Part shown: piece after piece, positions 27,211 to 39,589 of the stretch
Layout of the letters: each line of letters opens with the position of its first letter
How positions within the stretch are numbered: position 1 is the first letter of the stretch
Assembly (NCBI RefSeq): GCF_040412425.1
Contig: NC_089763.1
Location: 58,950,415-59,014,414, forward strand
From: Macrobrachium rosenbergii
Taxonomy: Eukaryota; Arthropoda; Malacostraca; Decapoda; Palaemonidae
Direction of reading: 5' to 3'
DNA: 64,000 bases
Notes under the pieces: model-generated
Databases searched by the model: none
Seen by the model: only the letters and a program-made list of their open reading frames with translations
What the model was told of the DNA's origin: nothing
Position numbers and translations under genes: made by a program

Positions 27211-27952
27211 GTATGCGTATATACACAAGCCACAATATACAAATAAGTAACTAAGATAGAATTCAGTTCACCTCTCTGAAAAATTGCACTCAAAGGATAT
27301 GTTGGTATAAGTCTTGACCATAATAAGTATCTGTGCTTATATGGATTAACACATGGCGTTAGTGTCTTATCATATCTCTTTCCCTTTTGGGGTAAGTTAT
27401 TGCGAAAGTAAACTTAATTTCATGTGAATAGGTTATTTGTTTTTGTATGTTTGAAAGTTTAATAGTAACGCTATGCATAGAATCAGTGAATTGCTTATGC
27501 ATATGATACTTCTGGAATCCACGCTTGTGCAATGGAGTTTTCTTCGTTCGATACCACTCAAGAAAATAATCGATGTTAGGGAAATTAAGAAACGAATTGA
27601 TATCTGCGTGTCGGTTCATAACTTACTGAAAGATTTTATTTTTATTTGTTGAAGAATCGAATGGAAAACAGGCAAATGACTGCAGAGACAACGAAAGCCC
27701 TGTTACCTAAGTTAAAGGAAACCCGAAAACATTCTGACATTTTAGAAAGCACAGTTCAAAGCCACTGCAAGATTACCCTCAATGTCTTTTTTTTTTTCTT
27801 TCTTTTTATTTTTATTTTTTTGCAGACAGAGAGAGAGAGTCACTAGTTGGCAATTCTAAAATTTCCTGGAAATTTGAAATCCTGATTACACGACATTTAT
27901 TCGAAAATTGTATATTATACATTCTGTATTTAAATTTTAAATGGTAATGATA

Positions 27953-27957
<5 letters not shown>
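27211..27957. other. unassigned sequence
   Basis: No gene or element recognised. A T-rich run lies at 27787-27822. Confidence 0.4.

Positions 27958-28023
<66 letters not shown>
27958..28023. repeat. (TA)n microsatellite
   Basis: About 32 units followed by a T-run. Confidence 0.97.
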
Positions 28024-28032
<9 letters not shown>

Positions 28033-28316
28033 TATTTTTTTACGGCTGCAAACATATCCAGTGAGAATCCTGAATATTTCTATTGCCAAAGCGATATGAC
28101 AGACGCATTTGGTGGCAGGGATCATCGTAAGATGCTAGAATTACCTCGGAGGATGGAAATTGCTCTGAGCTGGACAAGGCATTATTGTTATTATTTTTGG
28201 AAATAGGCCCTCTCTCAAACAATTACTATTGAACGAAATCGCTGCATCAGCTGCATTCATCTTGTATAGAGTCTTCTCTATTTTCCTTATAACAGTTTTC
28301 TCGCTGTTGCTACAAA

Positions 28317-28620
28317 GTTAAGTATATCTTAGTTTAACCAGACCACTGAGCTGATTAACAGCTCTCCCAGGGCTGGCCCGAAGGATTAGATTTTATTTTT
28401 ACGTGGCTAAGAACCAATTGGTTACCTAGCAACGGGACCTACAGCTTATTGTGGAATCCGAACCACATTATAGCGAGAAATGAATTTCTATCACCAGAAA
28501 CAAATTCCTCTTGTTCTTCACTGGCCGGTCGGAGATTCGAACTCACGACCAACAGAGTGGTAGTTGAGAACGGAACCCGCTCACCCAGCGAGAAACTATA
28601 CAACTGGCGAGTAACGCGCC
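28317..28620 (-). mobile_element. tRNA-derived SINE (family A), copy 2
   Basis: Best family-A copy for promoter motifs. On the minus strand the A box is TGGGTGAGCGG (28587-28577) and the B box GAGTTCGAATC (28544-28534), 32 bases apart. The body (gtggttcggattccacaata) and tail (agtatacttaac-like, ending near 28318) match the copies at 3.2 and 51.7 kb. The head-side flank meets an (ATT)n tract. Confidence 0.85.
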
Positions 28621-28637
28621 AATATGATTCATCAGGA

Positions 28638-28639
<2 letters not shown>

Positions 28640-28694
<55 letters not shown>
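28640..28694. repeat. (ATT)n microsatellite
   Basis: About 18 units next to the head of SINE-A copy 2. Confidence 0.95.
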
Positions 28695-28697
<3 letters not shown>

Positions 28698-31600
28698 ACT
28701 TACGGAACAAACCGCAAGCAATATGGGCTTTAGTAGCAATGCTCCGTACCCAGAGAAAATGACACACAACATAGAAATAGATGCTAATTTATATACTTGC
28801 AAGGTAAGTAATACATGCTATAGAACAAACAGGTCGACGGCGTGCTAGATAATAATGCCACGGCACTGAACAATTAACCTCTGACACTAGACTCTGAAAT
28901 GATAATGGTTGCGAAAGTTGCTGCACGTATTCATTAAGAAACCCTGGAAGTGGAAAGGCTAGCAGGACTTGATTTCTAGCCAGAAAAAAATCATATAGAT
29001 GATAACTAAAGAGGAAAACTACCAACGATTGTGTAAATAATCCCAGTTTCTCGGGAGTGAAAAGTAAGTTTTCAAACTGTATCATTTGAGTTTGATTTAG
29101 TTGCGCGATATCGCGGGCTTTCTGTCACTATGTCCCTGGTCATATTTTCGCTCAGGTGAGAGATTCTTTGACGTTATCAAGTAAACGTATATCAACAAGG
29201 ACATTTTTTAGAAAAGTCTTGAATACTGAGGAAGATCTGGTCAAAAGCAGCAACAGGAGCTAGTATTGTATATTTGTTTGGGGACTGGATTCATAATCAG
29301 TCATGGAGAATTTAATGTTCGCGAATCTGGTAGAAAAGTGTCACTATGGTTGAATGCTGTTTACATTCAAGAAAATCTGGAAATACCAAGCAGAATCCAT
29401 TGTGGGGGAAAATTTTTTAAGTATCGTCCATTAAAAGAATAATACTACCTTTCCAAATGATGGAAAAGATTATTCCTTCAATTTTGGAGAAAATTCAAGG
29501 TTTGCTATTAATGATCACACTTGAGAACATTTTTAGGATATCATTAATTTCTGACTAGTGGTCATTGTATAGAAAAATTCACGTTTTTCTTGGAAACCGT
29601 TTTGGGGGGAAAATTCCCGGGTTTCACTAGTGACCCTTTAAAAATCTAGATTTCCGACTGGCGAAAATACTTATGAAATACGTCAAGTTTAGGCTTTTCC
29701 TTGTTTTGGCAAGGAATTTCAATTTTGGCTGATAAACATAAGTGAAAAATTATAATTTCATTATATCCATGGTCTTGTGAGTTGCTACTTGCGATACCGT
29801 CATTGGTGGAGACGCTTGATAAATATGCACGTGCAAACATTCCGATAGATAAGGTTGATTTGAAAATTTGCCATCAACTTTCGTAAATAATTGAAACACT
29901 TTTGTATATAGCATAAGATGGTGGATCGCTCGAGTGCCAAATTTCGGTTGAAAACAACCCAGCTTCGATGAATACTCAAGGAGTTTTCTGGGAATCCTGG
30001 GAAGAAGATGTTGAGGAAGCACCGATCGATGTTTGGAAAGGCATTTCGATTTTCGATGCTATTATTTGTATAACTTTTAGAAATTCTGAGTATCATATGT
30101 TAGTGATGATTTTATAAGTTTATGTTTTAATCTTTGTTACTGTACAAGGCATTGGGAAGTTTTGATGGCGGATCATAATTGTCACAGAAGTGTTATTGGC
30201 CCCTGAATGAAATTTTAAGGTAAATGTGTAACTGAAAATTTTTCATATGTCGGTTTTTATTTCAGTATCCTTCCTTTATGTTTACGGATTATATGTTTAA
30301 AGATTCCGTGCTTATGTGCGGACACAATTAGATGACTAATTTTTGTGAAGAAGCACAGACTGTTACTTTGTAAATTGTAAGTATTGTATTGTCTTTTTTT
30401 ATATATATAATTTTTTATATACACGCAGTACTGACGTGTGCCATAGAAATTTTTGGGGCTGGAAGTGGGTCAAGATCCGGGAAAAATGTAGCCGAGTTTT
30501 GAAGACGCGTGAGAGATGCGTACACATCGGCGAACTTAAAATTTGTTTTTTGATGTTGCCGCCAAAACAAATGAGACTTTATTGAAGGATGCTTGGCATC
30601 AGATTATGGCTGTTCATAGAACTGTTTTTAAATTTAGATGGTTTTAGTCATTGCTCTTCTTGAGAGATTACACACGGTGATTTCGCGTAATTATGTTCTC
30701 TAAAGTTTCTTCAAGTTAGAAGCAGGCGGAATCAACCTTAAAGAATGTCAAAGAACGTGGTTGAAATGAATCACGTTCAAAGTTTTTAGAAACTTTCCAG
30801 CTGAGCTAGAAAAGTACTACTGTTAGTGCTTTTGTTTTGTGATTTGAAAAGCCTTATAGTTTTTGTTACCTTTTTAAAATTTGGGATAAATACTATCCCT
30901 AAAAAAAGAGATTACAAAACATTTTCTCCCCTCACTCTCATTCATCTTTTTTTTTTTTTTTTTTTTTCTTTGCACTTTTGTTAAAGCCGTTGTGACCTTA
31001 CTGTTGCCGTAAATGTAGTTTTCTTTCATCTCTTCTTTTAACTCTAAGTCTGAAAAAGGTAAAATAAAAAGTAGAATGCCTACTGTAAGTCATCTCTTCA
31101 GAAAAAAATTGCTGTTGTTTGTTCCTGTAAACTCGGTTTTGTAGTTTTTCTTCACACTGACACAGATGCTGTGCAGTTTTATTTTGCAGGCAGATTTTAG
31201 CGTGTGTCGTCCACGTGGCGTGTAGTTAGGTCTAGGCGCTTGTCATGTTTGGCCCAGTATCTGTTGTGAATACAGTATTGAGGGGCGATGGCTCTGTAAC
31301 ATTCTCTGATCTGTATGCAGGCTGTTAGTTTGTTAGTGTATTCTTTCTCTGACCGGGATTAGTAAAAGGGAGGGGGAAATTTGGTATGTGGGGAGGGCGT
31401 GACATGCACCCTTTTTGTGGCTTTGGGGTATACGCTGTATTTTAGCAGATCATTGTGTTTCTGTTGAAGACTTCTTTTCTCACCAACGGTTAATAGTGGT
31501 ACAGAAAATGTAATGACTCTTTTTGTTTACTTTGTGGTCTGCTGTTACTTTTCATTGCAGTCTCTTCATGATAATAGTTTCCGTATATTGCAAAGAGTTA

Positions 31601-31884
31601 GACCCGCCACCGAATCAACCTGGTTATAGAGTAAAAAAAAAAATGCTTACATTGCCAACCAATATTCCTAAATAGATGGAGCTCCTTGACTTTTTCTTCG
31701 TTAGGGTTTATATATCTCACGGTGAATACTTGCACTGCCATTTATGTCATGTGGAACTTTCGAAGTGCTACATTCAATTCTTTACTCCGGGTTATGGCCA
31801 TCCAATCAATCTTCTCAAACAGGCAGCTTTGCAATGACCTACTACATGGGGTTCATAATTAGGATATATTTTTCTGTCAATTTT
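28695..31884. other. unassigned sequence
   Basis: 3.2 kb with no recognised gene, SINE or long tandem repeat. Homopolymer T run at 30949-30967. Confidence 0.4.
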
Positions 31885-32245
31885 TAGTTTTCTGAAAAGA
31901 AAACTATTGTGCCAACTTTGTCTGTCCGTCCGCACTTTTTTCTCTCCGCACTTTTTTCTGTCCGCCCTCTGATTTTAAAAACTGCACAGGCTAGAGGGTT
32001 GCAAATTGGTATGTTGATCACCCACCCTCCAATCATCAAACATACCAAATTGCAGCCCTCTAGCCTCAGTAGTTTATATTTTATTTAAGGTTAAAGTTAG
32101 CCATAATCGTGCTTCTGGCATCGATGTAGGATAGGCCACCACCGGCCCGTGTTTAAAGTTTTATGGGCCGCGGCTCATACGGTATTATACAGTACTTAGC
32201 AAAATCCATCGCTCTTAGCAGCTAAGCCCCACCCACTGCTTATGT
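31885..32245 (+). mobile_element. inverted-repeat arm with hairpin tip (left)
   Basis: The outer tip is TAGTTTTCT-gaaa-AGAAAACTA (31885-31906), a perfect hairpin, followed by ttgtgccaactttgtctgtc and cggac/gtccg-rich sequence. The inner end has gcaaaatccat...cccacccactgc. The arm is mirrored by 34311-34695 on the other side of about 2 kb. No transposase is recognised between them. Confidence 0.7.
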
Positions 32246-33222
32246 CGCGACCATCCCTTGAAGTTGATTGGTTGGTAATGGTATTGAAAAGTTGGTTAAT
32301 CTGTGGTTCTTTTCATCTTCATTAATTTTGCAGAGGTTGTTTTACCGAACTAAAAATCGTTCTGCTGATTATCAAAAGGAAACGTTATATTATCCCCCTG
32401 AAATGAAATCATAATACGCATCTCCTTAAAAATGGCTAAAAAAAACAGGAAAATATGGATGAAGTCAGGAGTGTTCCTCGATGCTGCAATGTTGTTTTTC
32501 GTAAAGGAGGTTCGCCTGAATATGGAGCTGAGACCGGGAATGTCTTGCCTTTGAATCTGTGCACTTGAATTACCGGACAGTAATAATTACCGTCTAATAT
32601 TGTCAAGCGTTTTCGCCATTCTAAACGTAAACACAAAGACTTTCTCAGAGCTATGCAGATTGGTATTTCATATTGATTTTAGGAAATTTTACTACATTTT
32701 AATTGTCATAAAATCGATTTCATTACAATCGTTTACACATTTGGTGGGATGACAAGCATTGACTGCACTCTAAACCAGAATATGGGGTGTTTAACTCAAA
32801 GTTACAGTATGATAGGTTATACGAGTCATATTGGACATAATTTGCTGAGAATTTTCTTAGGGACATTTTCTCCTTTCGAAATAACAGGGTCATAAGAAAT
32901 GACATAGACCTATAATGCCCTATGTCTTTTTGTCGGTTTACGCAGCTCATGACGTTTGGATTTTAGGGCCATCCCTATCTTATATTCAGCCGTTTTATTG
33001 TGGTTATTCTTGTTTTTGTCGCTGCTGTTTTGGCGCTTGTTGTCTTGGAAAATTTTTCATTATGGTAACCTAACGTTGCAGAATAAACATAGGCCTATTC
33101 ATAAAATACCAAGTGTAAAGAATTATCTGCTTACTATTGTTATTTGAAATTTAGTCATTTGTTTTAATTAAAAGTAATCGAGATCTATATGATTATAGTC
33201 TACGCTAGAATATTCTCCTAAC

Positions 33223-33258
<36 letters not shown>

Positions 33259-34310
33259 ACTGACTCTTATGTATCCTTTTGTCCAAGACGGTAATCTACA
33301 AGAATGCCGCCAAAAGCAAATGGATCATGGGCTACTCGCAGACTGGTTTGGATCATCTAGTACATAACTTTTTCAGCTACCATTTCTTTTTTTCTTATTT
33401 CGTTAAGTATCTTATGATGCCTTCCTACCGTAGCCTTCATTTTCATAGAAATGCTACAGCAGCCTTATATTTACTCCTCACAGTAATATAATTTGTTATC
33501 CTTTTTGTAAATATATTTGCAATATAATTCTTGACGAGCAGTTCGATAGCTGTGTGTGCTGTAAGGCTGAGACAGCCCTGTGATTGGTCTGTGCGTGCCA
33601 TCGGCTACATGCCCACAAATTTTACTTTTATTCTCTGTGATATACGTGGCTTTACATTTACTGTGGCCATCGACGCAAGTACACATGTATGTGTATATGC
33701 ACATGCTTATACGTGTACATTTCACCGTATGCATATACATACTGTATATATTGTGTGGTCGAAACTGCTATATTAATTAACAGCTACTCTATTTCCAACA
33801 GATACGGGTGGAAAACTATTTGCAATAAGAAATTGATGAGTAGGCCCCATGCCTTGTCATTGCCTTAAAATATAAAAATTTGCTGTGTAGGCCTAATCTC
33901 ACAATGATATTAACATTAAATTTGACATGCAGGATTATGACGAATTAAAACCCCCATAAATCTATGCTTCATTTCAGTTAATGTGGTCTATGTGGAATCG
34001 CTTATGTAGGCCAATACCAAATTAAAAAAAAAAAAACAAGATGCTTGCGTATTTAGGCTGCGCATGATAAAAAAAAAAACATGCACAGACAGAATGATCA
34101 AAGATCTTCGTAATGATATTATATGACTTAATAATATATCTGTTATCGGAGATATCAGTTGCATACTTCACAATTCCGGGAACTTAAATCTGTGGTGTCA
34201 TCGTTCATGGACAAAGCTCAACATGTCCGAAGGGAGTCAAATCCGTCCTGGCAATCATTTTTGACTGTTAAATAGTGTGACGTCATCCCCTTTCGAGAGA
34301 TAGCCAACCA
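32246..34310. other. interior between inverted arms, no gene recognised
   Basis: Contains a (GA)n run at 33223-33254 and A-runs at 34023-34036 and 34069-34080. There is no recognisable transposase, RT or helicase motif in any frame. A TGACGTCA palindrome is at 34278-34285, next to the right arm. Confidence 0.45.
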
Positions 34311-34695
34311 CAGGCGTGCAGTGGGCGGCGCTTATCTGCAAAGGTCCATGGATTTTGCTTTATAATTAAGGCCATCGAAAATAGGTTTATCTTTCAGTGG
34401 TCTCAGTATAATGCTGTATGAGCCGCGGTCCATGAAACTTTAACCACGGCCCGGTGGTGGCCTATCCTATATCGTTGCCAGAAGCATGATTATGGCTAAC
34501 TTTAACCTTAAAGTAAAAACTAATGAGGCTAGAGGGCTGCAGTTTGGTATGTTTGATGATTGGAGGGTGGATAATCAACGTAAAAATTTTTAGCCCTCAA
34601 GCCTCAGTAGTTTTTAAGATCTGAGGGCGGACAGAAAAAAGTGCGGACGGACGGACGGACAAAGCTGGCACAATAGTTTTCTTTGCAGAAAACTA
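34311..34695 (-). mobile_element. inverted-repeat arm with hairpin tip (right)
   Basis: Mirror of 31885-32245. The tip is TAGTTTTCT-ttgc-AGAAAACTA (34674-34695), with the same stem and a different loop. The (ggac)n segment is 34640-34661, longer than in the left arm. The left arm could also be an independent inverted copy of the same dispersed repeat. Confidence 0.7.
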
Positions 34696-36723
34696 AAAGT
34701 AGCGCGGAAATTGTCAGGCGATTTACTGTTACTCTTACCATTTTATTTTTATTCAGTACTAATTATATACTGTTCGTAACCTCAGGGTTCTGTGAGTTTT
34801 TCGTTTATGTGAAGAACAGGAGCCTCTTGGATCACAGTCGTTTCCCGAGGACAAGGGTTAATCTTGTTGAAAATGGTTTACATGAAGCGTTTATTCCCTC
34901 AAATCTCGCTCCAGGAGGCCGATAGTAAATACCGAAAGAACATGTGATTACTTTTACCATTCCGTTCATATTTGTAGGGTATTTTAGTCGTACATTCAGT
35001 ATTGTAATTTCCATGAAACTGTTCGATGAATGGAAAAAATTGAGAGGCGAGATGAGGATACTGCTAGTGATCGTGATAAGCGCGTACCGGTATCGAATAT
35101 GTCACTACTGCAAGTATATTGTCGAACAATTGTTGTAACTGTGCATTGGGGGAGTTTATTTCATCATTATTGTATGCATTAATTAGGTACAGTGAATTAA
35201 GCAAACTCTGCAGTAACCCTGAATCCAAAAAATTGACGGTTAGACGAGTCGAAGGATTTGAGCACCGTGTGAATCTTTTTATATTTTATATTTATATAAA
35301 GTTATAGCATGTGTTTCTCGCTCGGGTTAGGAATCTCGTCTTTTGAGTCAAAGAACAGGTGGATTTGTAAACAAACAAAGGCCAAAAGAGCGAAGCATTT
35401 GGCGGTTTTCTTTAAATGCTCAGTTGTGAGAGCAGCCTTACGGACAAACTGCTGGTATCGCACACAGACCGGAAGTGTATAAGAAAAGGCTTTTGATTAT
35501 GCACTATATAGACTCGTCAACAATGCTTCACCAAGTATCGAAATTAAAAGTATTCACCCAAGTTTTAATTGGAAGTTGACAGGAGAAAGGACGACGTTCT
35601 TCACTCAGGAAAATAAAATGAAATGTATCTCTGAAGAACATCAGACTAGTGGGAAAATTGCCAGATGAATAATACTATTCCAAAACATAGTAAAACTTGA
35701 ATTTATTACTAAAATATTAGTAGAATATTGGTGTAATTTTGATATTGTCAAATAATTTGATGGTGTCCGAGTGAGCAGGAGAGAAAAAATAGAAGATATA
35801 TTCTGAAAGTACTGAACTGAATGACCACTGCGTGCCCGTGTTCGAAACTCTGTCTCTCCGTCCTTGATTTGCAGAAAAGTTCGTCGAAGTAATGAAAATG
35901 CACTGATTGGTTTTATCATCACGTCAACGTTTTCACTTTATCTGTGTAAGACAGGAATTTTCTCATGTACACATTTTAATTAATATTTGGCACTATTGTT
36001 TTTCTACTTTTTAACTACTGCTTTTCCTCTTGTCCCAAGAACAAAGGAAAGTGCACTAGATTGACATCTTTTAGTAAAGGCTATAATGATATAACTGAAG
36101 ACTAAGAATTTGTTTCCTTATAAATTTTCTTATTATGAAAAGAAATTTGATATTTTAAAAATAAAAGAGTGACATGTTTTTGTGCACATATTTGGAATCC
36201 CTCGCAGCACTGGCTCAAAAAGAGGTATTCTCTGTCTGTCTTTCTGTCCTCTCTCTTGCACACATGTTAGTAAATCTCCAAAATTTTCTTCTGTCCTACC
36301 CGTTGCTTAAAAACCGAAACGTTAGACGGGAAAGTTTCCGAGGTATTTGCGATGGAAACATACAGCTTCAAGAGACTCAGACGGGAAATGTTACAGGTGG
36401 CAAAGAAGAAGCGCCCCCCCCCCCTCCACATCCCAAACCACCGCCACCGCAACAACAAGGAAGACTGGTTGAAATTCAGAGCCATAAATTAGGAGTGTTG
36501 GAATTTTCATATGATGGGAATGCAAATGTATTTTGGATTTTACCATCTATCCAGCGCATGTTCTATAAGATACGTATCTCGTAATAAATGTGAATTTCAA
36601 ATTTGCGTCTTGCAATTTTACTTTAAGGTATAGTTAGTTTATCTAAGGATTTATTTCTTAAAATATTGAAAGAGCACAAGAATGTGTTCAAATCTACGCC
36701 ATATTTTTTGTTTTACACACACA
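34696..36723. other. unassigned sequence
   Basis: No gene is supported. A 136-codon open frame (36174-36584) includes a proline stretch from a C-homopolymer at 36413-36424, but has no homology that I recognise. Confidence 0.4.
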
Positions 36724-36727
36724 TTTA

Positions 36728-36797
<70 letters not shown>

Positions 36798-36800
36798 TAT
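36724..36800. repeat. (TA)n microsatellite
   Basis: Directly abuts the left inverted arm of the Penelope-like element. Confidence 0.97.
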
Positions 36801-36984
36801 GACTATGGACTATTTTCTGTTAAAACAGAATTCCATCAGATATAAGGAGCCCATAAAAATGCCAAAATGTGGAAAGTACACGCTATATTTCAGAGACTAA
36901 ACTTTCTCTCTCCTCAGACAAATAGTGAATGAGAAAAAGTTACAGAAAAGCGGTATTTATACCAGAAGGTCCATAGGTCAGCCA

Positions 36985-37443
36985 TTACGTCACTCCAGTT
37001 GACAATTTCTCTTTAATCTTCTTGATCGCTGGTTGGAGGAAGATTTTATCCATAATATCTGAATCCCAGGCGCCTCTTGAAAGATTCATTGTATTTCTTT
37101 GTTTAATTAAGGCTGATTCCACCATCTGGCTTTTGAACCGACAATTGCTGCTATAAATTATACGAGACGTATTCCAGTTTATTCTGTGACTAAGGTTATT
37201 TACGTGGTTAAAAATAGCTGAACTATGTTGTCCGTACCTAATTAAACGTTTTTGCTGAATTAATCTTTGGGGGAGTGATTTGCCTGTAAAGTCGATATAA
37301 GATTGGTCATAATCGAGGCAAGGGATTTCATAAACTCCTGTGTCTTTGGGGACTGGCTTTTTTTGGACGTTAATCAGGGATTTGGCTAAGGTGTTTGGGT
37401 ATGTAAAAGGAAAAGGGTTAGAGTGTCCATGTGTCTGTGTCAA
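36985..37443 (-). pseudogene. GIY-YIG endonuclease of Penelope-like element 1
   Basis: Nuclease domain that nicks target DNA for retrotransposition. GVYEIPCLDYDQSYIDFTGK corresponds to the GIY...YIG core (here GVY and YID), then SLPQRLIQQKRLIRYGQ and a downstream segment (FNHVNNLSHRINW, MVESALIKQRNTMNLSRGAW). YID for YIG and DY for the usual DC suggest mild decay. The frame is otherwise open for about 150 codons. Its last ~30 codons lie inside the terminal repeat and are therefore present again, inverted, at 37841-37930. Confidence 0.85.
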
Positions 37444-37472
37444 CGTCTTAATCCCGTCCAGGTGTGGGATTT

Positions 37473-37840
37473 TTATTTTATTGTTGGGCGTCTCTCTAGT
37501 CTTGTTTTTGGGGGAACGGTAGAAAATAGCGTTGCTTTGTGGATCGCTTTCTCAATTAAATGGTCAGGGTACTTTAAAGATAACAGCTGCTTATAGATTA
37601 GTTCAATTTCCTTTTCCAGGAAATCCAAGGAGCAAATCCGTAGGGCTCTTAAGAATAAATTGCTGGCTATGCTAATCTTGATAGAGATGTCATGATAGCT
37701 ATAAAAATGGATGTATGACTGAGAGAAAGTTGGTTTTCTGTATATGGTAAATTTGTATTTTGTCATGTCTCTACTTATTAAAATGTCAAGAAAAGGAATT
37801 TTGTTGTCTGTTTCCCATTCAACTTTAGATTTGATGCTAG
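37473..37840 (-). pseudogene. Penelope-like RT, C-terminal part
   Basis: Encodes the end of the RT: WETDNKIPFLDILI, then FTIYRKPTFSQSYIHFYSYH, the conserved block after the palm domain in Penelope-like RTs, then a thumb-like region with HLIEKAIHKA. The frame breaks just before 37473. Everything N-terminal to this, including the catalytic YxDD, is missing. The first residues of the apparent frame (37892-37841) are not RT. They are the inverted terminal arm read antisense. Confidence 0.85.
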
Positions 37841-38113
37841 GCACCTGGGATTCAGAAATTATAGATAAAATCTTCCTCCAACCAGCAATCAAGAAGATTA
37901 AAGAGAAATTTTCAATTGGAGTGACTAAACAGCTGACCTATGGACCTTCTGATATAAATACCGCTTTTCTGTAACTTTTTCTCATTCACTATTTGCCTGA
38001 GGAGAGAGACAGTTTGGTCTCTGAAATATAGCCTTTACTTTCCACATTTTGGCATTTTTCTGGGCGCCTTATATTTGATGGAATTCTGTTTTAACAGAAA
38101 ATATTTCACAGTC

Positions 38114-38377
38114 ACTTTAAGCCCATTATGGAAGTCAATCGTCTTTCTACGTTTCTTTGCTCACAAATACTTCTTAGAAGATTGTCTGAAGGAGCAAGTC
38201 CTTCCGAAAATGTAGGGATTCACGAGATGGGCTCTGCAATCGGACCCCTTCCCTCTCTCACACAAGATATTCCTGGAAGAAAGAATTGAAAATACGAAGT
38301 ACGAGATCTTTCTACTACACAGAGTGATACTTGGAACCCAGTCTAACCATCATCTGCTCACAACAGACCACATGTAC

Positions 38378-38380
<3 letters not shown>
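38114..38380 (+). other. short coding-like stretch, unrecognised
   Basis: One plus frame is open at about 38216-38372 (through FLEERIENTKYEIFLLHRV). I cannot assign it. It could be part of a transposon or chance. Confidence 0.2.

Positions 38381-38470
<90 letters not shown>
38381..38470. repeat. (TA)n microsatellite
   Basis: Left border of the 38.5-kb foldback. Confidence 0.97.
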
Positions 38471-38471
<1 letters not shown>

Positions 38472-38524
38472 TGAATTTTTTGTCACATACACAGTGACTT
38501 TTATATTCACAAACATTAATCTCA

Positions 38525-38822
38525 AATGTCGTTTAATATCAAATTCACGCAGCCTAATAATAAACACCGAATGGGAATTTTTATAAGTGATGAGCGATCC
38601 GTTACCAATGGACTTGAACCATCGCATGGTTGGGGAACGAGAACTTTTTGGAGTTGTTAGGTTATCATTGACAGCCCAATGGCAGCGTCACAGAAAAGTA
38701 GTCGTTCCTCAACCATTCGATGATTCAAGTTCACCTAGTGACGGATTGCTTATCACTTATAAATTCCCCTTTAGTGTTGATTTCGAGGTTGATGTTGAAT
38801 TTGATATAGTAGAATACATTTG
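38525..38822. mobile_element. foldback element with ~120-bp inverted arms
   Basis: Arms 38525-38645 and 38697-38822 are diverged inverted copies (gtgatgagcgatccg against cggattgcttatcac, and tatcaaattca against gaatttgatata), with a ~50-bp spacer. The left arm also holds a short palindrome, aaccatcgcatggtt. (TA)n tracts lie on both outer sides. No coding content. It may be a MITE-like or a Penelope terminal-repeat derivative. Confidence 0.65.
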
Positions 38823-38834
38823 ATGGTTGATATG

Positions 38835-38837
<3 letters not shown>

Positions 38838-38927
<90 letters not shown>

Positions 38928-38950
38928 ATAAATATATATATATATATGAT
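38838..38950. repeat. (TA)n microsatellite
   Basis: Right border of the 38.5-kb foldback, with a gatataaa variant near 38925-38950. Confidence 0.97.
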
Positions 38951-39589
38951 ATAAACATATAAGCCTTGTGGGGATATAGCCTTTATATACTCGTACAATA
39001 TGTAAGACAATGGGCAGTTAAGATTCACATCTCATGTTTATATTTATTCCCGACGTTTTGTAATTTTCTCGTAATTACATTATCATTGGCTCTAGAAAAG
39101 GTAAAATAACTTAAATATAATAAAAAAAAAGAATATGCAATTTGGACTCACCAAAAATTGTTCTATTTTTAATTTTTAAAATCAAAGTATATTCAAGTTC
39201 ACCAAAGTAAATACTATTTTGGACGAACCTTCCACCAGCATGAAAGAAACACAATTGGAAGGAAGTGGAAATATGAAAAATAAAAAAAAAGAGGAAAAAG
39301 GAAGTGTCTTTTGACAGTCACAGAGGGTTCAGCTTCCAAACAGGTAACAGACTTATGAACCTTGAACATTCTAATGTGAGGAATCATTCTAAAGGTTGTA
39401 AAACTCAAATTAAAACAAAGATTTTTAAAATCATCGGGCAAACACCCAACATTCATGAACTACCTATTTTAGAATCTTGAGTGATCAAATAATCGCCACT
39501 CCCTTTTTCTAGTCATGATTTTTTGTTTTTGTTTTTATTAACAAGATCTCCATGTGCCAAGTGCACACGTGCAAGAAACACAAGCAGAC
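38951..39589. other. unassigned sequence
   Basis: No gene or repeat recognised. Confidence 0.4.

Larger units (their letters stand above)
36801..38113 (-). mobile_element. Penelope-like element 1 with inverted terminal repeats
   Basis: Whole unit: inverted arms 36801-37073 and 37841-38113 (273 bp each, about 90% alike by eye) around 3' RT and GIY-YIG coding sequence read on the minus strand. Each arm begins with the last codons of the nuclease gene, continues through a non-coding terminal region, and has a small terminal hairpin (ttctgtt/aacagaa). Penelope-like elements are known for terminal repeats in direct or inverted orientation, so this fits the group. The upstream inverted copy replaces the RT N-terminus, so the element cannot encode a full RT. 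Confidence 0.85.

Noticed and set aside
36174..36584. 136-codon open frame with a proline-rich middle
   Set aside because: The proline run comes from a C-homopolymer, there is no recognisable domain, and the composition outside the run looks like non-coding DNA.
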